A stretch of 64,000 nt of DNA from contig NZ_PVYX01000002.1 of NCBI RefSeq assembly GCF_003001695.1, positions 1,426,001 to 1,490,000 of the forward strand. The letters are read 5' to 3'. Below the pieces are notes generated by a model. That model was not told where the DNA came from, did no database searches, and saw only the letters and a list, made by a program, of their open reading frames with translations. The DNA is from Flagellimonas meridianipacifica. GTDB lineage: Bacteria > Bacteroidota > Bacteroidia > Flavobacteriales > Flavobacteriaceae. Positions within the stretch are counted from its first letter, which is position 1; the number at the start of each line of letters is the position of its first letter. This document shows positions 17,167 to 24,923 of this stretch, piece after piece. The position numbers and the translations under genes are program-made.

Positions 17167-17924
17167 TTAATCAAAGGAATACACAATTCCATTGGTCCAG
17201 GTGTATTGCGTTTTGGGGACTCCTGTTGGTGGAAATGCATCAAATAAAAGGTTGAAAGTGGATGTAAATCCCAATCCTTTATACACCTCAAAGGTCAAAG
17301 AAGTGTCATTTGAGATTCTATTATCTCCAAATTCTTTGAGGTTCGGTTGGTAGTATGTGGTACTTACCATCGAAAATCGGTCGGTAGGATAAAGGCTAAA
17401 AGAAAGGTAACCGCTGCCCCTTACATCCCTATTGATATTAGTGCCAAAAGTCTCTGTTGATTTCTCATACTCATGCATCACCAAGGTTCCCAGATAGAAC
17501 TTGTATTTATCCGAATTGCCAATCTTGAACCGAGGTCCCAGCCCCGCTAGGTTTCTCAAAGAAATATTGGAAACGGCATCATACTGGGATTGAAAAAAGA
17601 CTTCCAAGGCAATTTTAGGTTTGAGTTTATAGTTGTAACGCAGATGAATGGTACCACTGTTTACAAACTTGCTACTGTCCAATTGCTGAAAATTTAAATT
17701 GGTGACAATCAAAAAAGGTTTCGCTTGTTCAGATATTGTAGATGTGCCCTATTGGTGACCTTAAAAATATCGTTCCTGTTCTTGATCAAACTTAGATTGA
17801 GTCCAACATTTCCCGACCATTTGGAGGTGTCGGTCACCTTTCGCAAGGATTCCACGTTCACAATTTGGGCTTGGGTGTGAACTGCAAGAAGAACAAAAAT
17901 GAAAAACAGCTTTAACTTATTCAT
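17167..17924 (-). pseudogene. DUF481-family outer-membrane protein gene with a frameshift
   Basis: Two reading frames together make one DUF481-like protein of about 252 residues. The first (17709-17924) has a signal peptide MNKLKLFFIFVLLAVHTQAQ and ends QYLNKRNLF; the second (17167-17712) continues LIVTNLNFQQLDSSKFVNSG, then LAGLGPRFKI, and ends in a Tyr/Phe-rich strand. The break is at a run of six T on the coding strand (A's at 17711-17716 on the plus strand). One more T would restore the frame and give NLFLIVTNLNF. It may be a true mutation, phase variation or an assembly error. The intact family forms a small outer-membrane beta-barrel of unknown role. Last gene of the stress operon. Confidence 0.7.
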
Positions 17925-17945
17925 ACGGAAAGAGTTTTAAAGGAA

Positions 17946-17998
17946 GATTCCCCCAAAGGACGCGGACCAACCAGCTGCGCCTTTAGCAGGGGGGAATC
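17946..17998 (-). other. Two-part intercistronic hairpin
   Basis: GATTCCCCC at 17946-17954 pairs with the GGGGGGAATC end at 17989-17998, and inside this AAAGG/CCTTT and CGC/GCG pair again, leaving a loop of about 13 bases. It lies between the DUF2513 gene and the frameshifted DUF481 gene. No T-run follows in the direction of transcription, so mRNA stabilisation or processing seems more likely than termination. Confidence 0.55.
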
Positions 17999-18010
17999 CA
18001 GAAGGATATT

Positions 18011-18304
18011 CTACATTAAATCCGCAACAACACCTATTCCTTCCTCAACAACGTTAACGGTACTGTTCAAGGTCTGAAATACGTACTCATGGCCCTTCCA
18101 AGTAAGTCTGATCGGCAATTCCCGGCCTTTATCGTTAGTACCTGTTTTTATAAAATCGGCATCTTTCAACAGTTGGATGTGATAATCCACTTTTCCCTTG
18201 GAATAGCCTTTTATGGAAAAATCAGTTGGAGCCTTTTCTCCTTGGTATTTCATTTTCTCAATCCTACGGATGATTTCCGTAAGACATAACATATCCCTTT
18301 TCAT
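18011..18304 (-). CDS. DUF2513-like winged-helix protein
   Basis: 97 residues from the ATG at 18304. An upstream in-frame start at 18337 adds 11 residues and overlaps the previous gene by four bases, but MKRDMLCLTEIIRRIEKM is the usual opening of the DUF2513 family. The fold suggested is a small winged helix: DYHIQLLKDADFI followed by RLTWKGHEYV. It could bind DNA or act as a small adaptor; the role is unknown. It belongs to the CsbD/HdeD stress operon, and a hairpin separates it from the DUF481 gene. Confidence 0.65.
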   Translation of the reverse strand: MKRDMLCLTEIIRRIEKMKYQGEKAPTDFSIKGYSKGKVDYHIQLLKDADFIKTGTNDKGRELPIRLTWKGHEYVFQTLNSTVNVVEEGIGVVADLM

Positions 18305-18333
18305 AATATCTGATATATCGTTATCCCTTGTTA

Positions 18334-18894
18334 TCAATCTTCAATTGGAATTGGGGTAGGCGTAGGGGCCTCTTCTTTCTGGAAGCCCTTGGCAATCAAA
18401 TAACTTCCATAGAGCAGAAACTGCATCCCCATAAACATGGTCACCGACAACGCTCCGACCAAAGGCCTGAAAATTATAATGCCCCCGAACAAAATGGACA
18501 GTAGGCCCATCACCAATAACACCCACCATTTCTTGAACTTAAGTTTCTTAAGCCCGAATGACAGACCGGATTCCATTATACCGATGGCCACTGTCCAAGA
18601 GCCGATGAACATGACCAATAAAGGTGCTGTCATTCCTGGATAGAACATGAGCATGGCGCCTAGTAGTATATCTAAAATCCCCAGCACAAGTGTCCAGCCC
18701 CATTTGTTATAGAACTTTCTTACTGTAATACTACCTATTATGAAAACTAATCCCGTGAAAAAGGTCAGCAATCCAATGGTCGCCGTCAGGCCCACAATCG
18801 AGGCCAACGGGTTTCTGAATACCAGTACGGCCACAACAATGAACAATACTCCCCTCAAGAGGTACATCCACCAATTTTTTCTTTTGAATTTCAT
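18334..18894 (-). CDS. HdeD-like (DUF308) membrane protein
   Basis: 186 residues from ATG 18894; an in-frame start at 19047 would overlap the previous gene heavily. Six membrane helices in three pairs are visible (LLRGVLFIVVAVLVF, TIGLLTFFTGLVFIIG, LVLGILDILLGAMLMF, LLVMFIGSWTVAIGIM, LLVMGLLSILFGGIII, VTMFMGMQFLLYGSYLI), with a Pro/Thr-rich tail. This is the HdeD/DUF308 pattern, linked in enterobacteria to acid stress. Inner-membrane location is expected. In this operon with CsbD proteins a general stress role fits. Confidence 0.8.
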   Translation of the reverse strand: MKFKRKNWWMYLLRGVLFIVVAVLVFRNPLASIVGLTATIGLLTFFTGLVFIIGSITVRKFYNKWGWTLVLGILDILLGAMLMFYPGMTAPLLVMFIGSWTVAIGIMESGLSFGLKKLKFKKWWVLLVMGLLSILFGGIIIFRPLVGALSVTMFMGMQFLLYGSYLIAKGFQKEEAPTPTPIPIED

Positions 18895-18916
18895 GGTTCT
18901 TTCTTTTTTTGATGAT

Positions 18917-19462
18917 TTAGCTCTTGGGCGGATATTTTGATAATATTGCCTTGACAGCTTCATTGATGGTTTTCTCCATATCGTCCTGTTTTCCAGTGAT
19001 GATACCGTTCGCCAATCCCCTCCAGACCAATTTATTGGCGGAGACATCCACTAAATCAATTACCAATGTTCCAAGCTCGTACTCCTTGATATAGGTATCC
19101 ACATGTGCCATACCACCATATCGCTGGTTTCGGTAGGAGGTATGAGTGATGCTCTGGGATTCTTGGGTGTCCACAACAAAAAAGTTGATGTGAAGGTTTG
19201 GGGTTTCAGTTTCTTCCAACCCCTTCTTTTTCAACTGGTCATGTATCGCATTCTCAAATGCTCTTTGATTCTGACTGCTATAGTTGTCATGGGTGTCCGA
19301 ATATGATAGCTCCTTGTCGAACTTATAGCTTTCGTAAGTATTAAAATCGGCCTGCTTATCATATTCAACAGCCGTTTTCAAGTTTTTAATGGAATTACAG
19401 CTTCCCAAAATTAGAAGGGTCGGCAACAAAATTCCAATCAAGTAAATGTTTCGTGTTTTCAT
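18917..19462 (-). CDS. DUF4136 lipoprotein
   Basis: 181 residues from ATG 19462 (an in-frame start at 19492 lies inside the intercistronic hairpin). The signal peptide ends in lipobox LILGSC. The mature part has the DUF4136 pattern: DFNTYESYKF near the start, AIHDQLKKKGLEE, PNLHINFFV, then a strand-rich centre and LVIDLVDVSANKLVWRGLAN near the end. Envelope lipoprotein of unknown action, here placed among sigma-54-controlled stress genes. Confidence 0.8.
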   Translation of the reverse strand: MKTRNIYLIGILLPTLLILGSCNSIKNLKTAVEYDKQADFNTYESYKFDKELSYSDTHDNYSSQNQRAFENAIHDQLKKKGLEETETPNLHINFFVVDTQESQSITHTSYRNQRYGGMAHVDTYIKEYELGTLVIDLVDVSANKLVWRGLANGIITGKQDDMEKTINEAVKAILSKYPPKS

Positions 19463-19490
19463 TTTATTTGTTTTTAAGGATGGTTTAAAC

Positions 19491-19516
19491 ACACCCCTGG
19501 TATAGCCCAGGGGTGT
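19491..19516 (-). other. Intercistronic hairpin after the csbD-like gene
   Basis: A perfect 10-bp stem (ACACCCCTGG at 19491-19500, CCAGGGGTGT at 19507-19516) with a 6-base loop, 12 bases after the CsbD stop in the direction of transcription. Only a weak T-run follows, so partial termination or protection of the upstream message is likely. This would make CsbD more abundant than the downstream products (inference). Confidence 0.65.
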
Positions 19517-19527
19517 TTAGATAGTTG

Positions 19528-19917
19528 TTAGGATATTTTTTTCAGGAATTGATCTACTTCCTCAAGGGCCTGCGACCTGGTTTTTCCAAGTTTTTCTTGG
19601 AGAAGACCGACCAAACGGGTTCTACTGCCATTGATTTTATCTGCTTCATTTTCAGTGATCTCTCCCCAATACTTTTGCATTTTTCCCTTAAGCTGGTTCC
19701 ACTCTCCTGAATAGGTCATGTTGTCATAACGGTCCTGCAGCTTGTTGACCTCTTTTCTGGCCTCCTCAATGGAGTGGCCGTATTTTTGCTGTAACAGGCC
19801 TTCCAATTTTTTGGCGTCCCCAGCAATTTGATCTAGTTCGTTATGGGTCAGTTTTCCCCAAGTTTTTTGAGCCTCGCCTTTAAGCTCGTTCCAGTAACCA
19901 TTTAAAATTTCACTCAT
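19528..19917 (-). CDS. Tandem CsbD-family stress protein
   Basis: 129 residues with two CsbD-like units: NGYWNELKGEAQKTWGKLT...KKLEGLLQQKYG at 6-60 and GEWNQLKGKMQKYWGEIT...TRLVGLLQEKLG at 70-120. CsbD proteins are small, helical, abundant general stress proteins (sigma-B regulon in Bacillus); the molecular role is unknown. Soluble and cytoplasmic. Second or third gene of the stress operon, with a strong hairpin after it. Confidence 0.85.
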   Translation of the reverse strand: MSEILNGYWNELKGEAQKTWGKLTHNELDQIAGDAKKLEGLLQQKYGHSIEEARKEVNKLQDRYDNMTYSGEWNQLKGKMQKYWGEITENEADKINGSRTRLVGLLQEKLGKTRSQALEEVDQFLKKIS

Positions 19918-19971
19918 GATTTTTGATTTAATTGATTAATAATTATTGTTTTAGTGTTTTTACATTTTTGT

Positions 19972-20364
19972 TCAATCCATGAATTGTCTTAGAAATCTGC
20001 TTACCTCGTCCATCGCCCTTTCCTTGGTCCATCCATATTTCCGCTCTACAGTTCCTAACATTCGTATTCGGCTACCATTGATATATTTGATATCATCACC
20101 ATCAAGTGGAGGCCAGAAGTCCAATAAATGGACCTTGATGAAATTCCAATCCGCCAAGAAAAACAGGTTATCATATCTATTGATCAGGTCCTTGATCTGT
20201 TTTTGGATTTGCCATGCATTAAATTCATATTCACGTCGTATTAGTTTTTCCAATTCAATAGCGTTTCCATTGACCTGGTTCAATTCTGCTAGGTTCAATC
20301 GTTGCCATGTGATCAGGGCCTCCCATCTTAGGTCTTCCCAATAATCTTCCAACAAGTGGTTCAT
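19972..20364 (-). CDS. Divergent tandem CsbD-like protein
   Basis: 130 residues aligning along its full length with the next gene's CsbD duplex: EDYWEDLRWEALITWQRLN...IELEKLIRREYEF and ADWNFIKVHLLDFWPPLDGD...IRMLGTVERKYGWTKERAMD. The conserved LKGE/Q and GKLT positions have changed, so it is a paralogue diverging after duplication. It has more hydrophobic and aromatic residues than normal CsbD, perhaps for heteromer formation (inference). Confidence 0.65.
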   Translation of the reverse strand: MNHLLEDYWEDLRWEALITWQRLNLAELNQVNGNAIELEKLIRREYEFNAWQIQKQIKDLINRYDNLFFLADWNFIKVHLLDFWPPLDGDDIKYINGSRIRMLGTVERKYGWTKERAMDEVSRFLRQFMD

Positions 20365-20399
20365 TTTCTGCTCTGTACATTTCTATCATTCAGGAATCC

Positions 20400-20735
20400 T
20401 CAATGGGCCTGCAGTATGTTTCTCAACTCCTTCAGACCATGGATTCCCATGGTCATTTGATTTTTGAAGTATCGTATCTCAGGATTTTTTTTGAGAAGTT
20501 TTAAGGCAATCAGGACCATCGTGAACTGATCTGATTTTAGGTGCATCCGAAACCCATTGGGGTTCTTCCAACTTCCAAAGAATGAAAAGATATTTTCATT
20601 CTCGACATCTTGATAGATTTCAAATTTTTCGCAATAGTGGTCTTCTTTTGTTTTCAGGGCCACTTCTTGCATGATGTTCAAAAATTCACTTCGTTTGTTG
20701 CTTCTTACTTCTACTAAAGCCATTATTACCGTCAT
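20400..20735 (-). CDS. Antibiotic-biosynthesis-monooxygenase-fold (ABM) protein
   Basis: 111 residues with the dimeric ferredoxin-like ABM pattern: MALVEVRSNKRSEFLNIMQE (first strand and helix), FEIYQDVENENIFSFFGSWK (strands 2-3), then FRMHLKSDQFTMVLIALKLL. Members include quinol monooxygenases and stress-related small enzymes, and the substrate cannot be told. First gene of the operon, with its start 34 bases downstream of the sigma-54 promoter core. A start at 20723 is possible. Confidence 0.65.
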   Translation of the reverse strand: MTVIMALVEVRSNKRSEFLNIMQEVALKTKEDHYCEKFEIYQDVENENIFSFFGSWKNPNGFRMHLKSDQFTMVLIALKLLKKNPEIRYFKNQMTMGIHGLKELRNILQAH

Positions 20736-20768
20736 TATTGATTAAAAATTTTAAGACGGCATACCATA

Positions 20769-20784
20769 TCCAATGGCCGTGCCA
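20769..20784 (-). promoter_or_regulatory. rpoN-dependent: Sigma-54 (-24/-12) promoter of the CsbD/HdeD stress operon
   Basis: On the minus strand the sequence reads TGGCACG-GCCA-TTGGA, against the sigma-54 consensus TGGCACG-N4-TTGCA: one mismatch. It lies 34 bases before the first gene of the operon, and the gene immediately upstream encodes a sigma-54 activator. Confidence 0.8.
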
Positions 20785-20877
20785 CGACGTTAATATTTAT
20801 TTAATTAATTGATAATCAATATTTTAAAAATATATAAGACGCGAGTCAAAGAAGAAGTTGCCTCGAAATACCACGGC

Positions 20878-20897
20878 TTCCGCTATATATGGCGGAA
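20878..20897. promoter_or_regulatory. Candidate activator-binding palindrome (UAS)
   Basis: TTCCGC-N8-GCGGAA is a palindrome about 95 bases upstream of the -24 box, the normal distance for the upstream activator sequence of a bacterial enhancer-binding protein. It lies 35 bases after the activator gene; without a T-run it is a poor terminator. Confidence 0.55.
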
Positions 20898-20931
20898 AAT
20901 GGGATGGATTATTCTAGGAAAGAAAGAAAAA

Positions 20932-22542
20932 TTAAGATGAGACATCTTTTTTAATGCCCAGTTTCAACATTCTAGATCGTAAGGTACTCGGATTGATATC
21001 CAGGATTTTGCTGGCACCCGTTTGGCCCTCTATTTTCCAATTGCACTTTTTAAGTACCTGAAGAATATGTGTTTTTTCAACGTCTTGTAATGAACTGTTT
21101 GTCCGATGTACTGAAGAAGGCTCGGTTTTGATCAGGGCATCCTTGAGACTCAATACATTGGTTTCCGAGGTGATTACGGCACGTTCTACTATATTCTCCA
21201 ATTCCCTGATGTTCCCCGGCCAGTGGTGTTCCCCTAATTTTGAAATAAGGGCTTCGGGGATGGTATCAATGGACTTACCGATTTTTTTTCCCGTTTTGCT
21301 CACAAATTGTCGGACCAAAAGGGGGAGGTCCTCCATTCGCTCACGAAGTGGGGGCACTTCCACGGGGAATACGTTCAATCGATAATAAAGGTCTTGTCTA
21401 AAGGTTCCCTTATCAATTTCTTTCAATAGATCTCTGTTGGTGGCGGCGATGACCCTAACATTCACGGTTTTTGTCTTTGGGTTTCCAATACGCTCAAACT
21501 CACCTTCCTGCAAAACACGTAGTAGTTTTACTTGAAGTTCGAGGGGCATCTCACCTATTTCGTCCAAAAAAATAGTGCCCTCGTGCGCCATTTCAAAACG
21601 TCCGATATGCTGGTTAATAGCTCCGGTAAATGCACCTTTTTCGTGACCGAAGAGTTCACTTTCAATAAGATAGGTGGGCAAGGCCGCGCAATTCACCTTG
21701 ATCAAGGGACGTTGGTTTCTTCGGCTATTTTTATGTATGGCACGCGCAATAAGCTCTTTTCCGGTACCTGTCTCCCCTAGGATTAAAACCGTACTATCGG
21801 TGGGAGCTACCTGTTTGACCTGCTTAAGGGTGCTTTTGAGTGACCCGCTTTTCCCAATGATCTCTTCAAAGTTAAGATTTAACTTTATTTCATCTTGTAG
21901 GTATTCACTCTCCTTTTGGTATTGGTTCTTTAGGGTTTCCAGTTGTTTGTACGCCCTCTGTAATTCTTCCTGGCTAGCTTTCCGATTCAAGGCATTGGCA
22001 AAAATTTCGCCGACCAACTTTAATCGGCTGATATATTTCGAGGACCAATCAATTTTCTTTTCGTAGGAATCAAAACCCAGAAAGCCTATTGGCTTTTTAT
22101 CGATTACAAGAGCCGTATAAAGAAGAGATTGCAGCCCAAAGTTTTTCATGAACTTTTTGGTGTTCTTTGCGTCATCAGGTAGGGCATCCACATCACCTAT
22201 ACATATCATACCTTGATTTGTCAATTCATTGACGGCATATGGGAATTTGCTCATTGAAATCTGCCTAAAATCCTCATGGGTTATAAAAGAATCTAGGTGG
22301 GGTCGAGCATAGAAATGAGTAGTTGAGGCCAATCCTGTTTCTTCGGAGTAGGTGTTCAGGCTGCTGTAATCGACATCCATGAATTCGGTCAACGACTTGA
22401 GGGAATTTTTGATTTCAGTATCGATTTCACCAACAGGCATATTGATAAAACGGGTTGATAGCTTTGAAATCAATTTCTCAAACTTAAGCTGTTGCTCAAG
22501 ACGTGATGCTAGGGGGTTAGGATGTGAATTGGCTGAACCCAT
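20932..22542 (-). CDS. Sigma-54-dependent transcriptional activator (GAF-AAA+-Fis)
   Basis: 536 residues of FhlA-like layout. An N-terminal GAF-like sensor domain (about 20-185) is followed by a coiled-coil linker (about 190-230) and the AAA+ domain (about 232-465) with Walker A GETGTGKE near 257-264, the sigma-54-contacting GAFTGA loop, Walker [10 protein letters not shown], and the R-finger region. A Fis-type helix-turn-helix ([20 protein letters not shown]) closes the protein. It almost certainly drives the divergent-free stress operon downstream from the sigma-54 promoter at 20769-20784. The signal is unknown; no response-regulator receiver domain is present. Confidence 0.9.
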   Translation of the reverse strand: MGSANSHPNPLASRLEQQLKFEKLISKLSTRFINMPVGEIDTEIKNSLKSLTEFMDVDYSSLNTYSEETGLASTTHFYARPHLDSFITHEDFRQISMSKFPYAVNELTNQGMICIGDVDALPDDAKNTKKFMKNFGLQSLLYTALVIDKKPIGFLGFDSYEKKIDWSSKYISRLKLVGEIFANALNRKASQEELQRAYKQLETLKNQYQKESEYLQDEIKLNLNFEEIIGKSGSLKSTLKQVKQVAPTDSTVLILGETGTGKELIARAIHKNSRRNQRPLIKVNCAALPTYLIESELFGHEKGAFTGAINQHIGRFEMAHEGTIFLDEIGEMPLELQVKLLRVLQEGEFERIGNPKTKTVNVRVIAATNRDLLKEIDKGTFRQDLYYRLNVFPVEVPPLRERMEDLPLLVRQFVSKTGKKIGKSIDTIPEALISKLGEHHWPGNIRELENIVERAVITSETNVLSLKDALIKTEPSSVHRTNSSLQDVEKTHILQVLKKCNWKIEGQTGASKILDINPSTLRSRMLKLGIKKDVSS

Positions 22543-22575
22543 AGTACCTTAAAAGTATGTAAAAAATCATAAAAC

Positions 22576-22595
22576 GTTAATATCCAAATATTAAC
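22576..22595. promoter_or_regulatory. Palindrome upstream of the sigma-54 activator gene
   Basis: GTTAATAT-CCAA-ATATTAAC, a perfect 8-bp inverted repeat 34-53 bases upstream of the activator start. ACGTTAATAT recurs at about 20786-20795 near the stress promoter. It may be an operator at the activator's own promoter. The rest of the 295-base gap (22543-22837) holds nothing I recognise. Confidence 0.4.
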
Positions 22596-22837
22596 ATTTT
22601 GATTAGAGCTACTTTGGGTAAACCTTATTAGAGCATAGTATCAAAAAGGTCTGTTTTTGGGACCATACTGGAAGGGACAGCGGGATAGGGGAGTAGCTAC
22701 CTATTCACATTCTATTTTAATTGTTCCTTTGAATATGTTTTAACATACCAATTGTGTAATGCACTTCTCAACCGTAGTAAAAAAGGTCAACGACCTGCCC
22801 AAGTGTCGTAAAATTATTATAGCGATATTTGAAGGTT

Positions 22838-23413
22838 ATGCAAATTAGTGGTAAACTGACATTCTTTTCAGAAACAGGAACTGAGGGTGGTTATTGGGCC
22901 TTCCAGGACCATGATTACATTAAGTTGGAAGCTCCTGATTTTGGCATAAGGGAGAAAAGGGAAGTATGGGACAGCAATGATCTGACCAGAAGAGGTTTTA
23001 CTTTAAACTCAGAATTTTGGGATGGTTCAAATTGGATTGTGTTGCCGGACCCCATATATCTAGATAAAGATTATAAAATTTCATCCCTCAATCTTGGGGA
23101 AGTTAAGGGTGATAGATTGGCCGACAAACGGTTGATGGAAAAACATCAATTTACCATTGAGTATTCCGAGCAACGATTTGATAGAATTTATGGTGAAGGG
23201 AAGTGGCGCAGGGTTAGAGAGGGCACTATTGAAATAGATGACGGGTCGATTAGGTTCGCAGGACTGTATCCCTCCACTAGTCCCAAAAGGCCATACAATG
23301 TTCCAAAGGGTGGATTGACAAGGGTGACCATCCAATGGGAAGATGGTAAAATTGAACACGAAAGAAAATCGGATACATTGTTATTGGAACGTTGGGATTA
23401 TAAAGGCCAATAA
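22838..23413 (+). CDS. Hypothetical beta-rich cytoplasmic protein
   Basis: 191 residues from ATG 22838 (a TTG at 22829 is an alternative start). No signal peptide or membrane segment. It starts MQISGKLTFFSETGTEGGYW and has many Trp, Asp and Lys/Arg residues, with strand-turn-strand patterns (EGTIEIDDGSIRFAGLYPS). I recognise no family. It lies alone between the stress regulator and the second mini-element, and the small ORF that follows overlaps its end. Confidence 0.55.
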   Translation: MQISGKLTFFSETGTEGGYWAFQDHDYIKLEAPDFGIREKREVWDSNDLTRRGFTLNSEFWDGSNWIVLPDPIYLDKDYKISSLNLGEVKGDRLADKRLMEKHQFTIEYSEQRFDRIYGEGKWRRVREGTIEIDDGSIRFAGLYPSTSPKRPYNVPKGGLTRVTIQWEDGKIEHERKSDTLLLERWDYKGQ

Positions 23414-23606
23414 GGAGGCTTTGAATAGAATAGATGGAAAAGAGCAAGTAATACTTTTCGAGGTTCCTGAAGGTTGGGAAAAAAACTTCAATAAAGAATT
23501 GAGAAGAGCTCAAAACCTGAGTTTTATAAATGAGTCACAATCAAAAGGGTGCTTATCAGTTTTTATGTTAATAGCAGTAATTATTAGCTTAATTTACTTT
23601 TTGTAG
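23343..23606 (+). CDS. Possible small C-terminally anchored membrane protein
   Basis: An 87-codon frame that overlaps the previous gene by 71 bases. The credible part is the second half: KEQVILFEVPEGWEKNFNKE and a C-terminal membrane segment (LSVFMLIAVIISLIYFL). An AGGAGG at 23413-23418 precedes an in-frame TTG at 23421, but the spacing is short. The start is therefore uncertain, and the gene may be a fragment. Confidence 0.35.
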   Translation: MVKLNTKENRIHCYWNVGIIKANKEALNRIDGKEQVILFEVPEGWEKNFNKELRRAQNLSFINESQSKGCLSVFMLIAVIISLIYFL

Positions 23607-23697
23607 TTAAAAAGGCTGATTTCCAAAGATATTGCAACTATAATCTAGGAAACATTTACTTACGGGAATTTTAAAGAACAAAAAGATTAAAGTTCAA

Positions 23698-23910
23698 TGT
23701 TAATTGTACATTTTAAAATATCAGATTGTACTTTTTAAATTGTCATTTACAATTTTACATAATAGAATTATAGCTATCAAATGGATAAACCGCTAGAAAA
23801 GCAAAACAATACATTTGTACTATAATTTATATTATGTAAAATAAGAATTTTAAACCCCCTATCACTAAAAGCTCTTTTATATCGAGTAACCATTTAAAAT
23901 ATACGCTTCA
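23698..23910. mobile_element. IS21-like mini-element or solo IS remnant, copy 2
   Basis: A 213-bp AT-rich element in the same orientation as copy 1 at 2906-3140. The first 54 bases differ from copy 1 at only two positions (23698-23751 against 2906-2959), and the right end (ATTTAAAATATACGCTTCAC) matches copy 1's ATTTAAAATGTACACTTCAC at 18 of 20 positions. The middle differs. No transposase and no clear target duplication are present. With copy 1 it brackets 20.5 kb that holds the phosphosignalling island and the sigma-54 stress locus. Confidence 0.55.
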
Positions 23911-23954
23911 CCTCCGTATCTTTAATAATCCAATGATTTGCCGTATTTTAAGGT

Positions 23955-24617
23955 ATGCAATTAATTGAAAAAGAAATTAACTTCTCTAGCACTATCCCAA
24001 TAGCACTGACTTTATGGCTCTGTCTTGTAGGGACTTTTGCTTATGCACAGCAAGGCACCATCAAGGTAGTCGAAACCCAATCCAAAAATCGGATTACATT
24101 TTTTGCAGAGAACAGAACGTATACAGATTATGACGTGCTGTTTGAAGTAAAAGGCACCAATTTTAGACAAAGTGCAGCCAAACCCAGATGGATTCGTGTT
24201 CCTGCAGCCTCCAAAGTTCATTTAAAGACTATTATCCTACTTCGGGACAAGACACCGGTTTATTCTAAAATCTTCAAAACCAACGACAGTTTATCAAAAC
24301 GGGCTGTTAAGAAAGAGTTTACCAAACTAAATCTCCCTCCACCTAAAGTCAAGCCTAAAAAACAAATCACTATCTATACATACACTGGTTGTGGTGCCTG
24401 TGATAGTATTGTTGAACAACTCAACACCCAAAACTTCCTTTTTAGAAGTGTTTCCTTAGATGAAAAACCTGACGTTAAAGAACAATTGGGTAAATTTTTG
24501 TCCAAATCGACGCAAGAAATGGATTCTTTATCTGGTCCTATAATTAGTTTAGGCGGTAAACTGTATAGCTGGATTACTTCTTTCGACCAGATGATGGAGG
24601 AAGTAGAAAAAGATTAG
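23955..24617 (+). CDS. Secreted protein with C-terminal glutaredoxin-like domain
   Basis: 220 residues. An N-terminal hydrophobic segment (about 13-32, ending FAYAQ) looks like a signal peptide. Residues 35-115 form a beta-sandwich-like part of unknown family. The C-terminal 80 residues begin ITIYTYTGCGACDSIVEQL, a thioredoxin-fold start with the redox motif CGAC, and end with GPIISLGGKLYSWITSFDQM, as in glutaredoxins with the cis-Pro in SGPII. It probably acts in periplasmic disulfide chemistry. Single gene. Confidence 0.75.
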   Translation: MQLIEKEINFSSTIPIALTLWLCLVGTFAYAQQGTIKVVETQSKNRITFFAENRTYTDYDVLFEVKGTNFRQSAAKPRWIRVPAASKVHLKTIILLRDKTPVYSKIFKTNDSLSKRAVKKEFTKLNLPPPKVKPKKQITIYTYTGCGACDSIVEQLNTQNFLFRSVSLDEKPDVKEQLGKFLSKSTQEMDSLSGPIISLGGKLYSWITSFDQMMEEVEKD

Positions 24618-24923
24618 CAGTTTTTTTTGCAAAAATGACATCATGGGCTTCTCCGAGCCTAGTTCTATTCGCCTTTGCCTAAATGTAAGCTATGATCATA
24701 AATTCAGACATATTATTTGGTCCTGCTATCCCTTCATTTATTTCATATCTCTAGGGATTTCGACGGACAAACAGTTGGTACGATATTTGCTGATTACACA
24801 ATAAGCTATATGTTTGTTAAAATTGTTTAATATTTTTAGTTTTTCATTAAACAAATCATTAGCTTTAACTTGTTAAAATTTATAATTGAACTGGGAGCTT
24901 TTTAGTTCCACTGGAATTATCAA
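24618..24923. other. Intergenic region upstream of folE
   Basis: 306 AT-rich bases. They probably hold the folE promoter, but I cannot single out a convincing -33/-7 pair. No gene is visible. Confidence 0.5.

Noticed and set aside
20878..20897. Terminator of the sigma-54 activator gene
   Set aside because: The palindrome has no T-run after it in the direction of transcription and lies at a normal enhancer distance.
21674..22066. 130-codon plus-strand frame within the sigma-54 activator gene
   Set aside because: Antisense to conserved AAA+ motifs, with Ser/Cys/Phe-rich composition and no start context.
2906..23910. Composite transposon
   Set aside because: No transposase and no target duplication were seen, so only the presence of paired remnants is claimed.
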